From the NCBI GenBank assembly GCA_006176705.1, contig QRFJ01000021.1, forward strand, positions 3,368,208-3,432,207: 64,000 nucleotides of DNA, given 5' to 3'. The notes below the pieces were generated by a model, which searched no databases, was not told where the DNA came from, and was given only the letters and a program-made list of their open reading frames with translations. Below are positions 38,590 through 50,100 of the stretch, piece by piece (within the stretch, counting starts at the first letter, position 1; the number at the start of each line of letters is the position of its first letter). The position numbers and the translations under genes are program-made. This DNA is from Cocos nucifera (Eukaryota; Streptophyta; Magnoliopsida; Arecales; Arecaceae).

Positions 38590-39240
38590 ATAAAAATTAA
38601 AGAAAATGGTTTTTGCAAATTACTATAGTCTTTTTTTTCTTACTGTTATGGTATTTTATTTTTTAAGACGTTGCTTAATTTTGTATGGTAGGTGCTTAAT
38701 TGATGTTGCTTGGTTTCGTTATATTTTACCTTGGAATACATCATGCTGGGTATATATCAACGTAAAATCTTATATTATTGAAATTTATGCTATTGAAATT
38801 AATATTGTTGGGTATGTATTTTGCTTGCTATATTGTTTGGATTAGTAGGTGCTCCTCTGTGAACTATTTTGTATCAAAAAAAAAAAATTTTATGGTTGCT
38901 TATTTATTTTTTTTGATAATGATCTAAATTTAATAAAAATTAAAGAAAATCTCTTCACAAATTATTATCATCTATTTTCTTATTATTATGGTATTTTATT
39001 ATTTAAAATATGTTATTTAATTTTGTATAGTGGATGCTTAATTGATATTGCTTGGTTTCATTATATTTCAACTTGAAATTCATCATGCTAGGTATGTATG
39101 TATCTCAAAATCTTATATCGTTTGAATTGGAATTGCATTTGAATTGAAATTAATATTGTTGGATATGTATTTTACTTGCTATATTGTTTAAATTGACAAG
39201 TGCTCCTTTATGAGCTATTTTATATTAAAAAAATTTAATT
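38590..39240 (+). repeat. ~340-bp direct duplication
   Basis: AAAATTAAAGAAAAT, TATGGTATTTTATT, TTAATTTTGTAT and GCTTAATTGAT words recur in the same order at an offset of about 341 bases (38593 and 38934). It follows the 155-bp array and may derive from it. Confidence 0.6.
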
Positions 39241-39339
39241 ATTTAAAAATTTAATTATTTAAAAATTTAATTGATAGGTGCTCCTTTATGATCAATTATT
39301 TAAAAAAAATTAAAAAACTTTGCAATCATATTTTCGATC

Positions 39340-40030
39340 GATTGTTATTTGAATTTTTAGTTTAATATTTTTTGATTAATTTAAAAATTAATTTTATGAT
39401 CAATTTTTTTAAAAATTTTATTTTTTAAAAAACTTGCAAGCAAATTTTTGATCAATTATTAATTAAATTTTTAGTTTAATATTTTTTGATTAATTTAATA
39501 ATAAATTTTTTGATAGATTTTTTAAAAAAATTCAAAAAATTTATGACCAAATTTTGACTAATTCATATTTAAATTTTTAGTTTAAAATTTTTAAAATTAA
39601 TTTAGCGATAGAATTTATGATCAATTTATTTTAAAAAAATATTTTTCAAATAAATTATGATCAAATTTTTAGTCAATTATTATTTAAATTTTTAGTTTAA
39701 TATTTTTAAATTAATTTAGTGATCGATTTTATGATCAATTTTTTTAAAAAAAAATATTTTTCAAAAAAATTATGATCAAATTTTTGATTGATTATTATTT
39801 AAATTTTTAGTTTAATATTTTTTAAATTAATTTAGCTATCAATTTTATGATTGATTTTTTAAAAAAAATATTTTTTAAAAAATTTGCAATTAAAATTTTG
39901 ATTGATTATTATTTAAACTTTTAGTTTAATATTTTTAAAATTAATTTAGTGATTGATTTTATGATCAATTTTTTTTAAAAATATTTTTTAAAAAATTTAT
40001 GACTAAATATTTGATCAATTTGAAAATTAA
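39340..40030 (+). repeat. ~113-bp tandem array in the CACTA 3' subterminal zone
   Basis: AAATTTTTAGTTTAATATTTT recurs at about 39351, 39465, 39572, 39687, 39801 and 39914. Each unit also holds TTATGATCAA-type words seen at the left CACTA end. These are likely subterminal transposase-binding repeats amplified as longer units; that role is inferred. Confidence 0.7.
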
Positions 40031-40365
40031 TTTTTTTTAATAAAATTTTCCTTTTAAAAATTAGAAATTAATTTTTTATAAATAGATTATTTAATTTTTT
40101 ATAATTTTTTAGAAATTAGAAATCAATTTTTTGGTTGGAAAATTGGTTGTAAGTTTTTAATTTTTTAATTTTTAATAATTTTAATAATTTTTTTCAATCG
40201 ATAAATCGGTCGCTAGATTTTACGATCGAAAAAAGCAATTAAAAAATATTTTCAACCAGCATTTTTATAACTAAAAATTTTCGATCGCTAAATTATTAGC
40301 AACCGATTTTTTATTTTTAGCAATCAATTTTTTGATCACTAAAACCCTATTTTCTTATAGTGATT

Positions 40366-42345
40366 GAACTATGTGTCTTTCAAATCGATTACATCAACTT
40401 CATATTAGTTATAGATAGATAAAAAACGTAACCTATCTAATTGAGACCTTGGGGGTCTATAGCATATGTTCATGATCCTTCCACAAATACAAAAAAATGG
40501 GTCGAAGAGGGAAGAAATGTATCTTTATAAGATACCTAAATACTCGAAGGGATATATGTTCATATATGAACATCTAGATAGAGAAGTAACTAAAATTGAA
40601 TCATGAGATGTCATATTCTTAGAGAATAATTTTCCAAGCAGAGGTAAGATATATAAAGAAATTCAATGATATGAATTAAGTGAAGCTAAATATAAGAAAC
40701 CTAAATCTCTTGATCTGAGTGGAAGCAGTTATGTGCCTAAAGATAAACCATTTCAGAACTCTCAAATACGAAAGAGTACTCATCAAAGAATTCCATGCAA
40801 ATGTTTTTAGATTGAGGGTAAGGGATTTATGTTGGCTTCACACAATGAAGTAAAACCAAAATTAGTTGACGTAGTGTTAACTAGCTTCACCAAAGAAAAA
40901 TGGAAGATTACAAAGGAAGAGAAAATGGAGTCAATGAATGCAAACCATGTTTGGAACTTAGTTGATCTGCCACAAAGTCGAATGGCTATAGGGAAAAAAT
41001 GAGTTCTCAAAATCCAAAGAAAGGCATATAGGACGATTGAGAGATATAAGGTATGACTGGTAGTGAAAGATTATACCCAGCATAAGGGTATAGACTAAGA
41101 ATTTTTTTTTTTCAATTGTTAGGTTTATCTCAATTCACTTAATATTAACCACTCAAATAAACCTAAAGCTACATCAAATGAATGTTAAGATGGCTTTTTT
41201 CAATGAAGAATTGGATGAAAAATTTTATATGGAATAACCTATAGGTTTCGTAGCTAGAGGTCAAGAGGATAGTATCTGTAAGTTAAATAGATCAATATAT
41301 AGCTTGAAATAGTCATCTAGATAGTAATATTTGAAATTCTATAAAACCATATCATCATATAATTTTAATATGATCAATGAAGATCATTGTATGTATGTCT
41401 AGATAATTTTATAATCTTGTCATTGTATGTTGATGATATTCTATTGGCTGATAATAGCAAGGAATTTATGAATACCATCAAGAGATGGTTAATATCAAAT
41501 TTCAAGATGAAAAATATAAGAGAAGTTGCATATTTTTTGGGGATCAAAATTCATAGAAATTGTTCTAGGAGACTTTTAGCTCTCTCTCAAAAACCTATAT
41601 TAAGAAGGTTTTGGAATGATTCCACATGCAGTATCATAATCCCATTGATACTCTTGTAGTAAAAGGTGAAGGCCTTAGTCTCGATATATATCCTAAAACT
41701 ATAGAAGAAAAGAATGAGATGGTCAAGATTCCTTACTTAAGTGCTATTGGAAGTCTTATATATGCCATCATGTGCACCAGGCAAAATATTTATATTGTCG
41801 TTGGATTAGTAAGTCGTTATGAATCAAATATTAGAAGTAAATATTAAAAAGCAGTCAAGAGAATTATGAGATATCTCAAAGGCACCACACATTATTTCTT
41901 ATGTTATGAAGGAGATTGCTTGCATTTGGATGGATATTCAACTATTGCTTGGGCAGGAAATTTAGATGAACACAAGTCAATATCTGGTTATATTTTCTAG
42001 CTCAATAATAGTATCATATCATGTAGTAGCAAAAAATAAACTAGCATTGCACTATTAACTATGGCAGATGAGTTTACGACTTACTCATCTATAATACAGG
42101 AAGCTATATAGTTCAGGAGATTTATGCAAATTCTGGGAATAGCAAGCAACTTACCTAGACCTATAATAGTGCACAATGATAGTCAAGGTGCAGTAGCTTA
42201 TGTCAAAGATTCAAAGTATCATGGGAGCATGAAATATACAGAAATTAAGAATAATTTTGTGAGAGAGAAATTGGCATAAAATGAAGTGAATTTGAAATAT
42301 ATTTTTATGTGATGAATGTTAGTGAACCTCTTTACTAAGCCCGTT
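40366..42345 (+). pseudogene. Copia integrase end, reverse transcriptase and RNase H
   Basis: Resumes the copia after the large CACTA. The integrase C-terminal part lies at 40366-40760. RT starts near 40868 with FTKEKWKITKEEKMESMNANHVWNLVDLP, followed by QMNVKMAFFNEEL-like text (about 41180). The catalytic YVDD box is intact at 41426-41437 inside LSLYVDDILLADNS. FLGIKIHRN, PYLSAIGSLIYA and LKGTTHYFL follow, then an RNase H remnant (about 41935-42310) with SDADWAGD decayed to STIAWAGN. Stops and frameshifts break the frame at least six times. Confidence 0.85.
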
Positions 42346-43557
42346 TCGAGAGATATATTTGTTGTTCATGTAAATTCTATGGGGACGGCATAGAATATAA
42401 ATTATCATGTAGTGCTACATTTTGTATGAACTTTAGTGTTAATGAATGGTGCATTTACTTTCCAGTTGTGATGTTGTTAAATTATACTAGCACATGTATA
42501 CATATGTTATGAGGAACAAAAATATATCATCCGGCTGAAGGTCGACTCACTCATATAAGCGACTGCCTCTAATATGAAAGTTATGCATAGAGATGAGACA
42601 TTTGTCCACCTAAGATATAGAGATGATTGAGAGTTCATTGCATATTTTTTTATGTGTCATCTTAAACAAAGAGATCAAGATGAGGTCCAATTTCATTATA
42701 AGGATAGAATATTTTAATTCTACTAAAATATTAGCCTAAAAGTATATCAGATTTGAATTTGGATATAATAGTGCTAAGAGAAGCACGCAAATGCCAAACT
42801 CAGGCTAGATATGAGAGAATATCTAGGCTGAAAATCTGCATGATAGTAATATATAAAATGAATAATGATATATGCTCTTTTTTATTATGAAAAGAAAGAC
42901 TACCATAGCATAAATTTCATACAAAATGCGTAAAGATGATCAAAAGAAAAGTGAGATATATATATTAATAGTAATGATAAATCCTTGCAATCTCACTGTA
43001 TGAGTTTCCTAAGACAAATAAATTTTAGCCTCATTGTTGCCCTTATGGACTTTCGAGTGTCTTAAAGTGATAGGATAATGTTTGCTATCTTAATATATTT
43101 TCAACAGTGATGAATATAATTAGCCTTATGGGACATGTTAGGAAAGCAATTGATCTGAAACTAAGAGATATGAATAGAAAAGGAAGGCCATTGATTATAC
43201 CAATAGTGTGTACATTCACTAGTCGATCAGTTATATATATGTTAACAAAAGTTAGCTTATTATATATAATTATGAATATATATCATGGAAAGGAAATTAA
43301 ACATGACTCTTGAGGGTTTGAGTTTGTGCTAATTATTGGTGGATATTTCAATGAGTCTAGGGCAAAAAGTGATACTCAAGAAAATGTCTCCGTATCAACT
43401 GCAAATGAATGTCAGCTGTGATATCCCTAATTGGTGCATGGCAATATGCCAAGAGTATTCGCTAGTCGTAAGTCTAATTACTTATATGAATGATCATCAA
43501 AAAGATTGTGTTTTGGATTGAAAATGTTGCTAAGCTCATCATTATGCAAGTGAGAAA
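42346..43557 (+). other. Copia 3' non-coding region
   Basis: AT-rich, no recognised domain and no terminal repeats. It ends in AAGTGAGAAA, a decayed polypurine tract, directly before the 3' LTR. The 1.2 kb length is more than is usual for a copia, so a small unresolved insertion is possible. Confidence 0.4.
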
Positions 43558-43998
43558 TGTAAGACATGTATGCTCAATTATGAGCTTAAAGAAAATAGAA
43601 AAAAAATATAAAAGTAGGTAGTTTCTAAACAACCCACACAAAAAAGTGGTGGATGGCTACTAAACCACTCACAAGCCTATAATTCTCGCACAAAAGGAGG
43701 GAGTTTGATTTTAAGTAGATCTTTATGAGAATCCTAAAAAATATAACCTACGGGAGAAAAGTAACCTTATTTTCTCTCTGTAATAAGAAGAGACGAATAT
43801 AATAAAAACAAAGGAGCAACAACAAGTGATTAAGAGGCAGTTCAAGCTGTGGCAATTATTTTCTTTCCATTTTATGATTGAAAACATGATCGGAACATCA
43901 AGAGAAATGACATTTAATCCATCAAGATGATTTTCATGGACCTAGTGATTTGGGCCTACAAGAGGTAAGTCAATTTCCACTATGGACTCATTTGGTTA

Positions 43999-44703
43999 TA
44001 TTGCGGCCAATCCTCTGATGCGCTTGTCGTCAGAAAAAAATCACCTGCAAAAGAAGTCCATACTGATCAGAAGTATTTTCGATAAGAACCCTTCGATGCT
44101 TAAGTTAGTGGAGGAATAGTTGAACAAGTGAAATTGAAAATGATAGAGTATTGCCAAGAGTTGTCTTACCAATGGCCTTTATTTACCTCTCTTTTATAGA
44201 TAAAACATTAGTAATCGCTTATAATGGTTAGAAGTCATGGGATCCCATTTATTTCAGAATAATGGAAGCAATTAATGTCCATTATATGATAATGGTGAGC
44301 TCATTACGTGCAATCTATGTTGAGAATATAGGTTGCATCGACTATATGTCGGTATTATTGTCGTGTCAACTACATATCGATAATATTGTAGGCCTGACTG
44401 ACCATCTGATTGGTTAGTGATCATTCATTCTTAGGTTATTCTATTTGTTGTGGAATTGATTGAAGAGAGCCAACTGTTAATCGGTAAGCCGATCGACAGT
44501 CGATCGTCTACATGGTTACCGACTGTGAGTCGAGCATCGATGCTGGTTCGTAGTCGATTAAGAGTCATCTATCCAACTCATGATCATCCATCATTATTTG
44601 AAAGTTTATTGTAACTGTCGGTAGTGCCGATCATTAATCAATGACACCGACCATCAGTCGTACGGATGCCAAATTAGGGGTAGCGAAATTGATGAACCCA
44701 ACA
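43999..44703. mobile_element. Solo LTR (705 bp) inside the TIR element
   Basis: TATTGCGGCC (decayed TG) to AACCCAACA, flanked by GGTTA (43994-43998) and GGTTC (44704-44708). It sits 15 bases inside the left terminal repeat. Text such as CACCTGCAAAAGAAGTCC and CCTTCGATGCTTAAGT is of Ty3/gypsy LTR type. Confidence 0.65.
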
Positions 44704-44924
44704 GGTTCACGAGAAGAATTTTTCTTTTCAGGAAATAACTTTCTAGAAAGTTAGTTCCTAAAAAGTTATTTTCTAAAAATTCTAGTATATTTGATTGACC
44801 ATGAGAAAGTAATTTATTGAATAGTGGTTTATGTTTGATTGAGTACTCATTTTTCTAGGAAGACTGTATGGAATATCCATTATGCCCTTAATAAATATAA
44901 GATCATATATATTTGCTCCTAAAT

Positions 44925-45245
44925 TTTATATAAATAATAATACTAAATTTATATTAATATAAAAATAATATTAATATATTATAATATAATATTAAAATAT
45001 AATAATTAATTATATTAATATTATATTAATATATTATATTATGTTAATATTATTTTAATATGATAAATTTATTAATATCTTTAAATATAATATTATATTA
45101 ATATAAACATTGATATAGTAATATAAATACTATATTAATATTAATAAAAATATTTTGTTTAAATATTATAATATTAATATTATATTCATATAAAATTAGG
45201 ATAATATTAATATTATATTATATTATTACTATTCAGTATTTAATT
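44925..45245. repeat. AT-rich low-complexity tract
   Basis: Runs of ATTAATAT and TATAAT words almost without G or C, inside the TIR element. Confidence 0.8.
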
Positions 45246-45257
45246 CTATCCATCTAT

Positions 45258-45882
45258 TGTTGCTTGAAATGGTTCGCTTCAGAAGCAGAGCGATCGGTCT
45301 AGGGGTGCCGGAGTGACTTACAAAATAAAATTCGAATCAGAGGATTTGATTCCAGCGAGAATCCTTCGACATTCAAGTCAGCAAAGAATAATGAAGTAAC
45401 AATGAATTTTCTGAGAAAATTTTTTTCGCTCACTTGGATTCTCGAGATTTATGATATTTATAAAAAAAATGTCTCACAGACGTTGTGATGTTCCGCTAAT
45501 CTTGGGCCGCTAATCATATCATTATGATATTATGACCACTTTTCTAGAATAGGAAGGCCGCTATACTTTATTTATTTTCATGAGATTAGATAGAGTGGGT
45601 AACAGTTAGATTTCGATTGAACTATAGCTCGTCGCTTATCCTCAAAAAAAACTGCCAGGTGTGCTAAGGAATTACTCATCCGAGGTGATTTAGAGAGTTT
45701 AAGTGTTGGACGAGCTGTTGTCAAAGAAAACAGCTTGAAAGTATGTCTCGATTCGTCCTTCAGGTTGGAGAGGATGAAGATAATCTCTTTGCCTTGGTGC
45801 ATTGATGTCTTTATGTTAGTCCAAGATACCTTGGCTACTAGTTTGACTGATCCGAGGTATTTATATTACTACCATAACATCA
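45258..45882. mobile_element. Second solo LTR (625 bp) in the TIR element
   Basis: TGTTGCTTGA...CATAACATCA with exact duplications TCTAT at 45253-45257 and 45883-45887. It shares GGTGCCGGAGTGACTTACAA-type text with the 43999 LTR at low similarity, so the two may be distant relatives. Confidence 0.7.
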
Positions 45883-46173
45883 TCTATGATATTTTATAAA
45901 ATCTTAGTCATAGATCTTAAAATGATATTTTCAAAAAAAAAAAAAGCTCCATCATTTTTCATCTGAAGTATCAAAATCCATCTTCTCCATGGATTTTCGT
46001 TTTTCATAAAATATGAAAAATGACTTTCTACGGGAAGAGCTTTTTTCATTCTTTCTTCTCTTAAAATTTCAACCAAATAAGAAGCTTCCTTTCCACTTTC
46101 TAGGAACTTCCTTTTTCCTCCTCCACTTTCCATGAACCAAACGAGTCCTATGATTCTCTAGCTAGTTTCTACA

Positions 46174-46745
46174 CAATCAATCCATCTTTCCAAAAAAGCA
46201 GCTTCCTGAAATATAGGAATGAGAAACTCTGGATCAAGCTTGTCAAATGCCTCAAAATCTGTTCTACATAGGATCCCTTGCAAGATAGGTATGATGGAGA
46301 ATTTCATTGGCACACAATATGTTATCAAGAAAAAATGCCTCTTTTTTTTTTTTTTGTAAGAATAAAGGCTTTTTTGGTAAAGCAGATTGATGGTGATCCA
46401 GCAATGAATCTAGGAAAGACGCAAGGCTTGAAGCAAGAACCTCAGATAGAATTTTTTTACAACGGTGGATTTATAAGGTTTTTGGCCTAAAATCATATGA
46501 AGTTGCTGACTCTTTCTTCGACAAAAGTGAAAGATATATCCACGAGGTGTCCATATGCAACCAGTGGAATGGTGCCACGAGGTCTTCTCCTGCTAGATAT
46601 CAAAAGAACTATTAGAAACTCAGAGCGAAGCAGTCAGGCCTAGGGCTCTTATCCCCTTCAAAACTTAAAACCGCCCCTTTAATCTCATCTTCAGTAGAAG
46701 ATGCATCTGGCAAAGCTTAGATCAGTGAATCTTCGAGGATAAATT
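46174..46745 (-). pseudogene. L1-type LINE reverse transcriptase, upstream half
   Basis: On the minus strand the sequence reads LPDASSTEDEIKGAV and SFEGDKSPRPDCF (about 46655-46715), the start of plant L1 reverse transcriptase. It goes on through a region equivalent to FRPISLIGCLYKILAKVLA (about 46440-46500), then NILCANEILHHTYL (about 46300) and LDPEFLIPIFQEAAF (near 46200). It joins 12377 and lower once the copia is removed. Frames are broken. Confidence 0.75.
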
Positions 46746-46972
46746 AAACACCAATCCAAATCTAAGGGAAGAGAGGAAACAAGTAAAACTTTGCTTTATG
46801 GCCGCATTCTCAGAAGTTTCGGCGCCATCCACAAAAATATTGAAGTTCAACTGAAAAAAAAATATTTTTTTTTTCGTGTATTTGCTAAAATTCCAAAGCT
46901 TCAACCGCGCGGCCATTCCTCAATGCCGAGCTTCGAGACGCAAAACTTAAATTCTATAAACAGTATATTATT
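46746..46972. other. No gene recognised
   Basis: A short intergenic stretch with a T-run near 46868-46878, between the LINE and the 3' side of the raffinose synthase gene. Nothing supportable is seen. Confidence 0.5.
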
Positions 46973-46974
46973 AA

Positions 46975-47172
46975 TGAGGATAATATATATTTACCAATAC
47001 ACGACCGGCCAGGACTTGGGCCAGGTAAATCTAATATAATCAACGATACACAACTTCAAAGAAGATCAATGAGGATGACATATGTTTACCAATACATGAC
47101 CGGCCAGGACTTCAGCCAGCTAAATCTAATCTCAATACATATAATCAACGACACACGACTTTGAAGAAGATC
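46975..47172. repeat. Tandem duplication overlapping the raffinose synthase 3' end
   Basis: Two copies, about 46975-47067 and 47070-47172. CCAATACACGACCGGCCAGGAC at 46993 recurs as CCAATACATGACCGGCCAGGAC at 47088 (offset 95), and CAACGATACACAACTT at 47041 recurs as CAACGACACACGACTT at 47146 (offset 105). The 10-base difference is CTCAATACAT at 47131-47140, which contains the gene's stop codon. Confidence 0.8.
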
Positions 47173-50100
47173 CGGACCAGGGAACTTGAAGTGTGACCAC
47201 CTGATCCTCGTATACGAACTCTGCTTCTTCTCCATCGATGCAGCAAGCGGCCGGTCTCGCCGATGAGAAGGCCTTCATTTCACCCGCCCCCTTGACTTCA
47301 ATCTTAGCCTTCAACTCTTCAGCCTCGAATGATTGAATTGCACCACCAGAATTCAGCATGTTCACAAGCCCGATCGGTGCGAATTGTATTGATTTCTTCG
47401 AAGACAGGATCTTCACTGGCGACACAGTAAGGAGCTCGTAATCAAATGGATCTAGAGGGACATGTACCTTGTCTTCCGGTTTCAGCAGCTTGAGCTTCTT
47501 TGCTTGGAGCATGTACACTGCAAATAGCTCCACTCCTTCAAGCGAGATTGGATTCTTCCCGTTCTTCCACTCGACATCGGCTGGGCTTGCTGATGCTGTA
47601 AGAGTGTGTGAGAATTCAGCAGCGCACTTGTTCCTCCGGGCTTGAGGACACCAACCCCCTCCTTGGCAATTGAAGGCTCCGAGAACTCCAGTGAACTTCA
47701 ATAACAAAGAAGGAAATATATGTAGGTTTAATTAGCATGCATATCTATATATACCTAATTGCCAATAATAACAGCCGGACACAGCACATAGAGATAACTC
47801 ACCTTGTTCAGGTTCCAGATCTTAAGCATCGTCTTCCCATCATGTAGTGGATCCTCGAAGAGGCAATCTCTGGTAGGGAGAGCGTAGTGCTCGCAGCGAA
47901 GAATTGTGCCGTCTGGCAATGCCAGGCTCTTCAAGAGCTTAAAGTTGTGTCGACCGACAGAGTCGCTCACGTAAATGGGGCCACCGGAGATTGCCCGCGA
48001 AGCCGCATGGAAGGCTGCACATGGGTGGTTGGACTGGAACATGTCCCAATCCGGGTGAATGAAGTTCCCCATCCACAAGCTGTTGTAGGCGCAGTGCACC
48101 ATGTGGCAACCTTGCAGCCAAAAGGTGCCGTTGGGGTCCCCTGATGGATCGGTGCACCAGAAGTCATCTCCTGCATCCATTAAGATCGATGGCATGGATT
48201 TAGTTCATGTTCAAATTAAGGGCCCATCATGCTAGCGGCTTGGCCCGGAAAGGTCTCCCGTCCATACTGTGCCATGGGCTCAGCATTAATAGGAATATAC
48301 CGGGCTTCCCGGGTCCTAATCGTTAAATAGAGGGACTTAGAGAAAAAAAAAAAAAAATAGAGGAAGTTGGGCGTACCAACGCGACCGAGAGAGATCGACT
48401 CGGTTCCGAGGAACATGAAGTCGTTGCAGTGCTCCATGCTGGCAATGACCCCGTTCCCTTTGAAGTGCTTGTTGATGGAGGCTGTGAGTCCTTTGTAGTA
48501 AGCCTTGGCCAGCTCAACTCTCCCACCATAGTCCTGGCATAGCATCTCTAGTATCTGCATCAGATGGGCATCAAAAAAAGACGAAGGCCTCAGTCAGCTG
48601 AAAGTGCTTTGCACTGCACGCAGAGGAAAAGAATTCGCCATTCTCCGGAATTCTATGAAATTAAAGCCTCATCATCATCATTATTATTGTTATTTACCAA
48701 AAATAAAGCCTTACTATTATTCAAGTGAACCAGAAACCGTAAAACTTCGGTAGTTGCATCATAATTGACACCTATTTTTTTTTTTTTAATGCAAGAATTG
48801 ATACCTAAATTGGATACGCAACATGGGAGCTATCTTTTTTTTTTTTCCCCGACATTTGTCCTATTACCCAGCGGCTCTTATATAAATTATAGCAAGCTTG
48901 CTGCCGACGAGTCGGCAAATAGATATTCAAGGCGTGACACTTGCAGGTGCAAGTGTCACACTCACATCAATCTAGATGGTACCACGTGGATGCAACCGGA
49001 TGGCTTCTCGTTTTTGTCCTATTCTTGCCCCAGCTTCTCAAATCCCAAACAAGAAGGGAGATAAATATTTCCAACCCCCTGACACCTTCCACCCCTTGAC
49101 CGTCGACGCTCCTACTGCTAAATATACGATTTGAACATCAAAAACATAGTTTGATAAATAAGGCAGAAAATTTAGAAAAGAAACTAGGCCCTTGTTTGTT
49201 GCTCCAAGCTGGTCTCATTCGTTGCCAAATGTGGGAAGGGCCGATCATTTGAGAGGAAAAAAAAATCAAGGCGCCACAAGTCTTGATTTGGCAGATAATA
49301 TGGTGGTAATGGAGTTTTAAGTCATAATTGACTGCTCTATCAAAAAGAAAGCCGTAATTTACCGCAATTCTTGAACTAGCCAAGGTGCGTGTCGCTGATG
49401 CGCCAAAAGGCATCTAGCAAATCTTAATGAATTGTACCGCCCCAGTTGCCGAATAGCAGATAGAATCCAGTCGCTACGTGGCATGCATCAAGACTAGCCA
49501 CGATCATAGACAACGGTGATCTATACCTTCTTTAGATTTCAGAAACGATACCTCCTATTTGTCCTGACGGATGGAATCACGGGACGCATTGACAACATCA
49601 GGCATCTAATTTAGAATTTTAAATGAAAAAGAAGAAACCTGAAAGCTTGGAACATCTTTTCTTTTCTAGAATGATCGAGCAGAAATCGGAACCTCTTCCC
49701 TTTTCTAGAATGATCAAGTAATGCATGGCGCATGATCGTTTGCACAGGGGGAGAAAAGAGTACGTTTGGGTATCATTTATATAATTTAATGAGTGAGATG
49801 GAGACCGCTTGCAAAGTTAATCTGAAATTTAGAAATGAAGGGTTCCGTGAAGAACAACTTACATGTATGACGTCCACCTTGACCCCGTCTATGCCACTTG
49901 ACTGGAGGTGGGAGTGCATGCCCTCGTACAGCTCGTGGGCCCGCTCCGGTGGGACCAGACCGACTCCGTTGTTGATGATCTTGTCGACGGCCAGGTCCTC
50001 CATCGTCATCCGGAGGCCCGGCGAGAGCTTGGGCGTTATGACCTTGGCATCCGGCAGGCCAGGCATCCGCGGCCTCAGCCCGCCCCAGTAGCCGCTCAAG

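Larger units (their letters stand above)
21255..40362 (+). mobile_element. Large CACTA (En/Spm) element, 19.1 kb with an internal LTR element
   Basis: Terminal inverted repeats CACTATAAGAAAAT (left) and its complement TTTTCTTATAGTG (right) are flanked by three-base duplications ATT (21252-21254 and 40363-40365). The inserted gag-only element takes up 5753 bases, so the CACTA itself is about 13.4 kb. It has AT-rich subterminal zones dense in TTTTTGGTCAAAAA-like words, a TNPD-type transposase pseudogene, a TNPA-type pseudogene, and long tandem arrays near the 3' end. Removing it restores the copia integrase frame across the junction (VYV + LNYVSFKSI). Confidence 0.9.
43984..46148. mobile_element. 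Small TIR transposon (MITE-like) carrying two solo LTRs
   Basis: Ends GGACTCATTTGGTT and, inverted, GGACTCGTTTGGTT (one mismatch in 14). Three-base duplications TAT lie at 43981-43983 and 46149-46151. Without the two solo LTRs it is about 825 bases. There is no transposase frame. GG...TTTGGTT ends and a three-base duplication suggest PIF/Harbinger, but TAT is not the usual TWA target, so the superfamily is unresolved. An AT-only-like stretch (44925-45245) lies in the middle. Confidence 0.7.
12378..46173 (+). mobile_element. Ty1/copia element split by four further insertions
   Basis: Direct LTRs (12378-12816 and the interrupted 43558-46173) share most of their length and start TGTAAGACAT. A decayed primer site (TTAGTATTAGAGCA, two transitions from TTGGTATCAGAGCA) follows the 5' LTR, and a purine tract precedes the 3' LTR. 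Flanking five bases are TAATT (12373-12377) and CAATC (46174-46178), a target duplication differing by two C/T changes. Subtracting the insertions leaves about 7.5 kb. Gag, protease, integrase, RT and RNase H remnants occur in copia order on the plus strand. The insertion site lies inside a LINE reverse transcriptase. Confidence 0.85.
43558..46173 (+). repeat. 3' LTR of the nested copia, interrupted
   Basis: 43558-43983 matches the 5' LTR up to CACTAT. The remaining 25 bases (46149-46173, ending CTACA) follow the inserted TIR element. CAATC after it matches the TAATT before the 5' LTR apart from two transitions. Confidence 0.8.
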
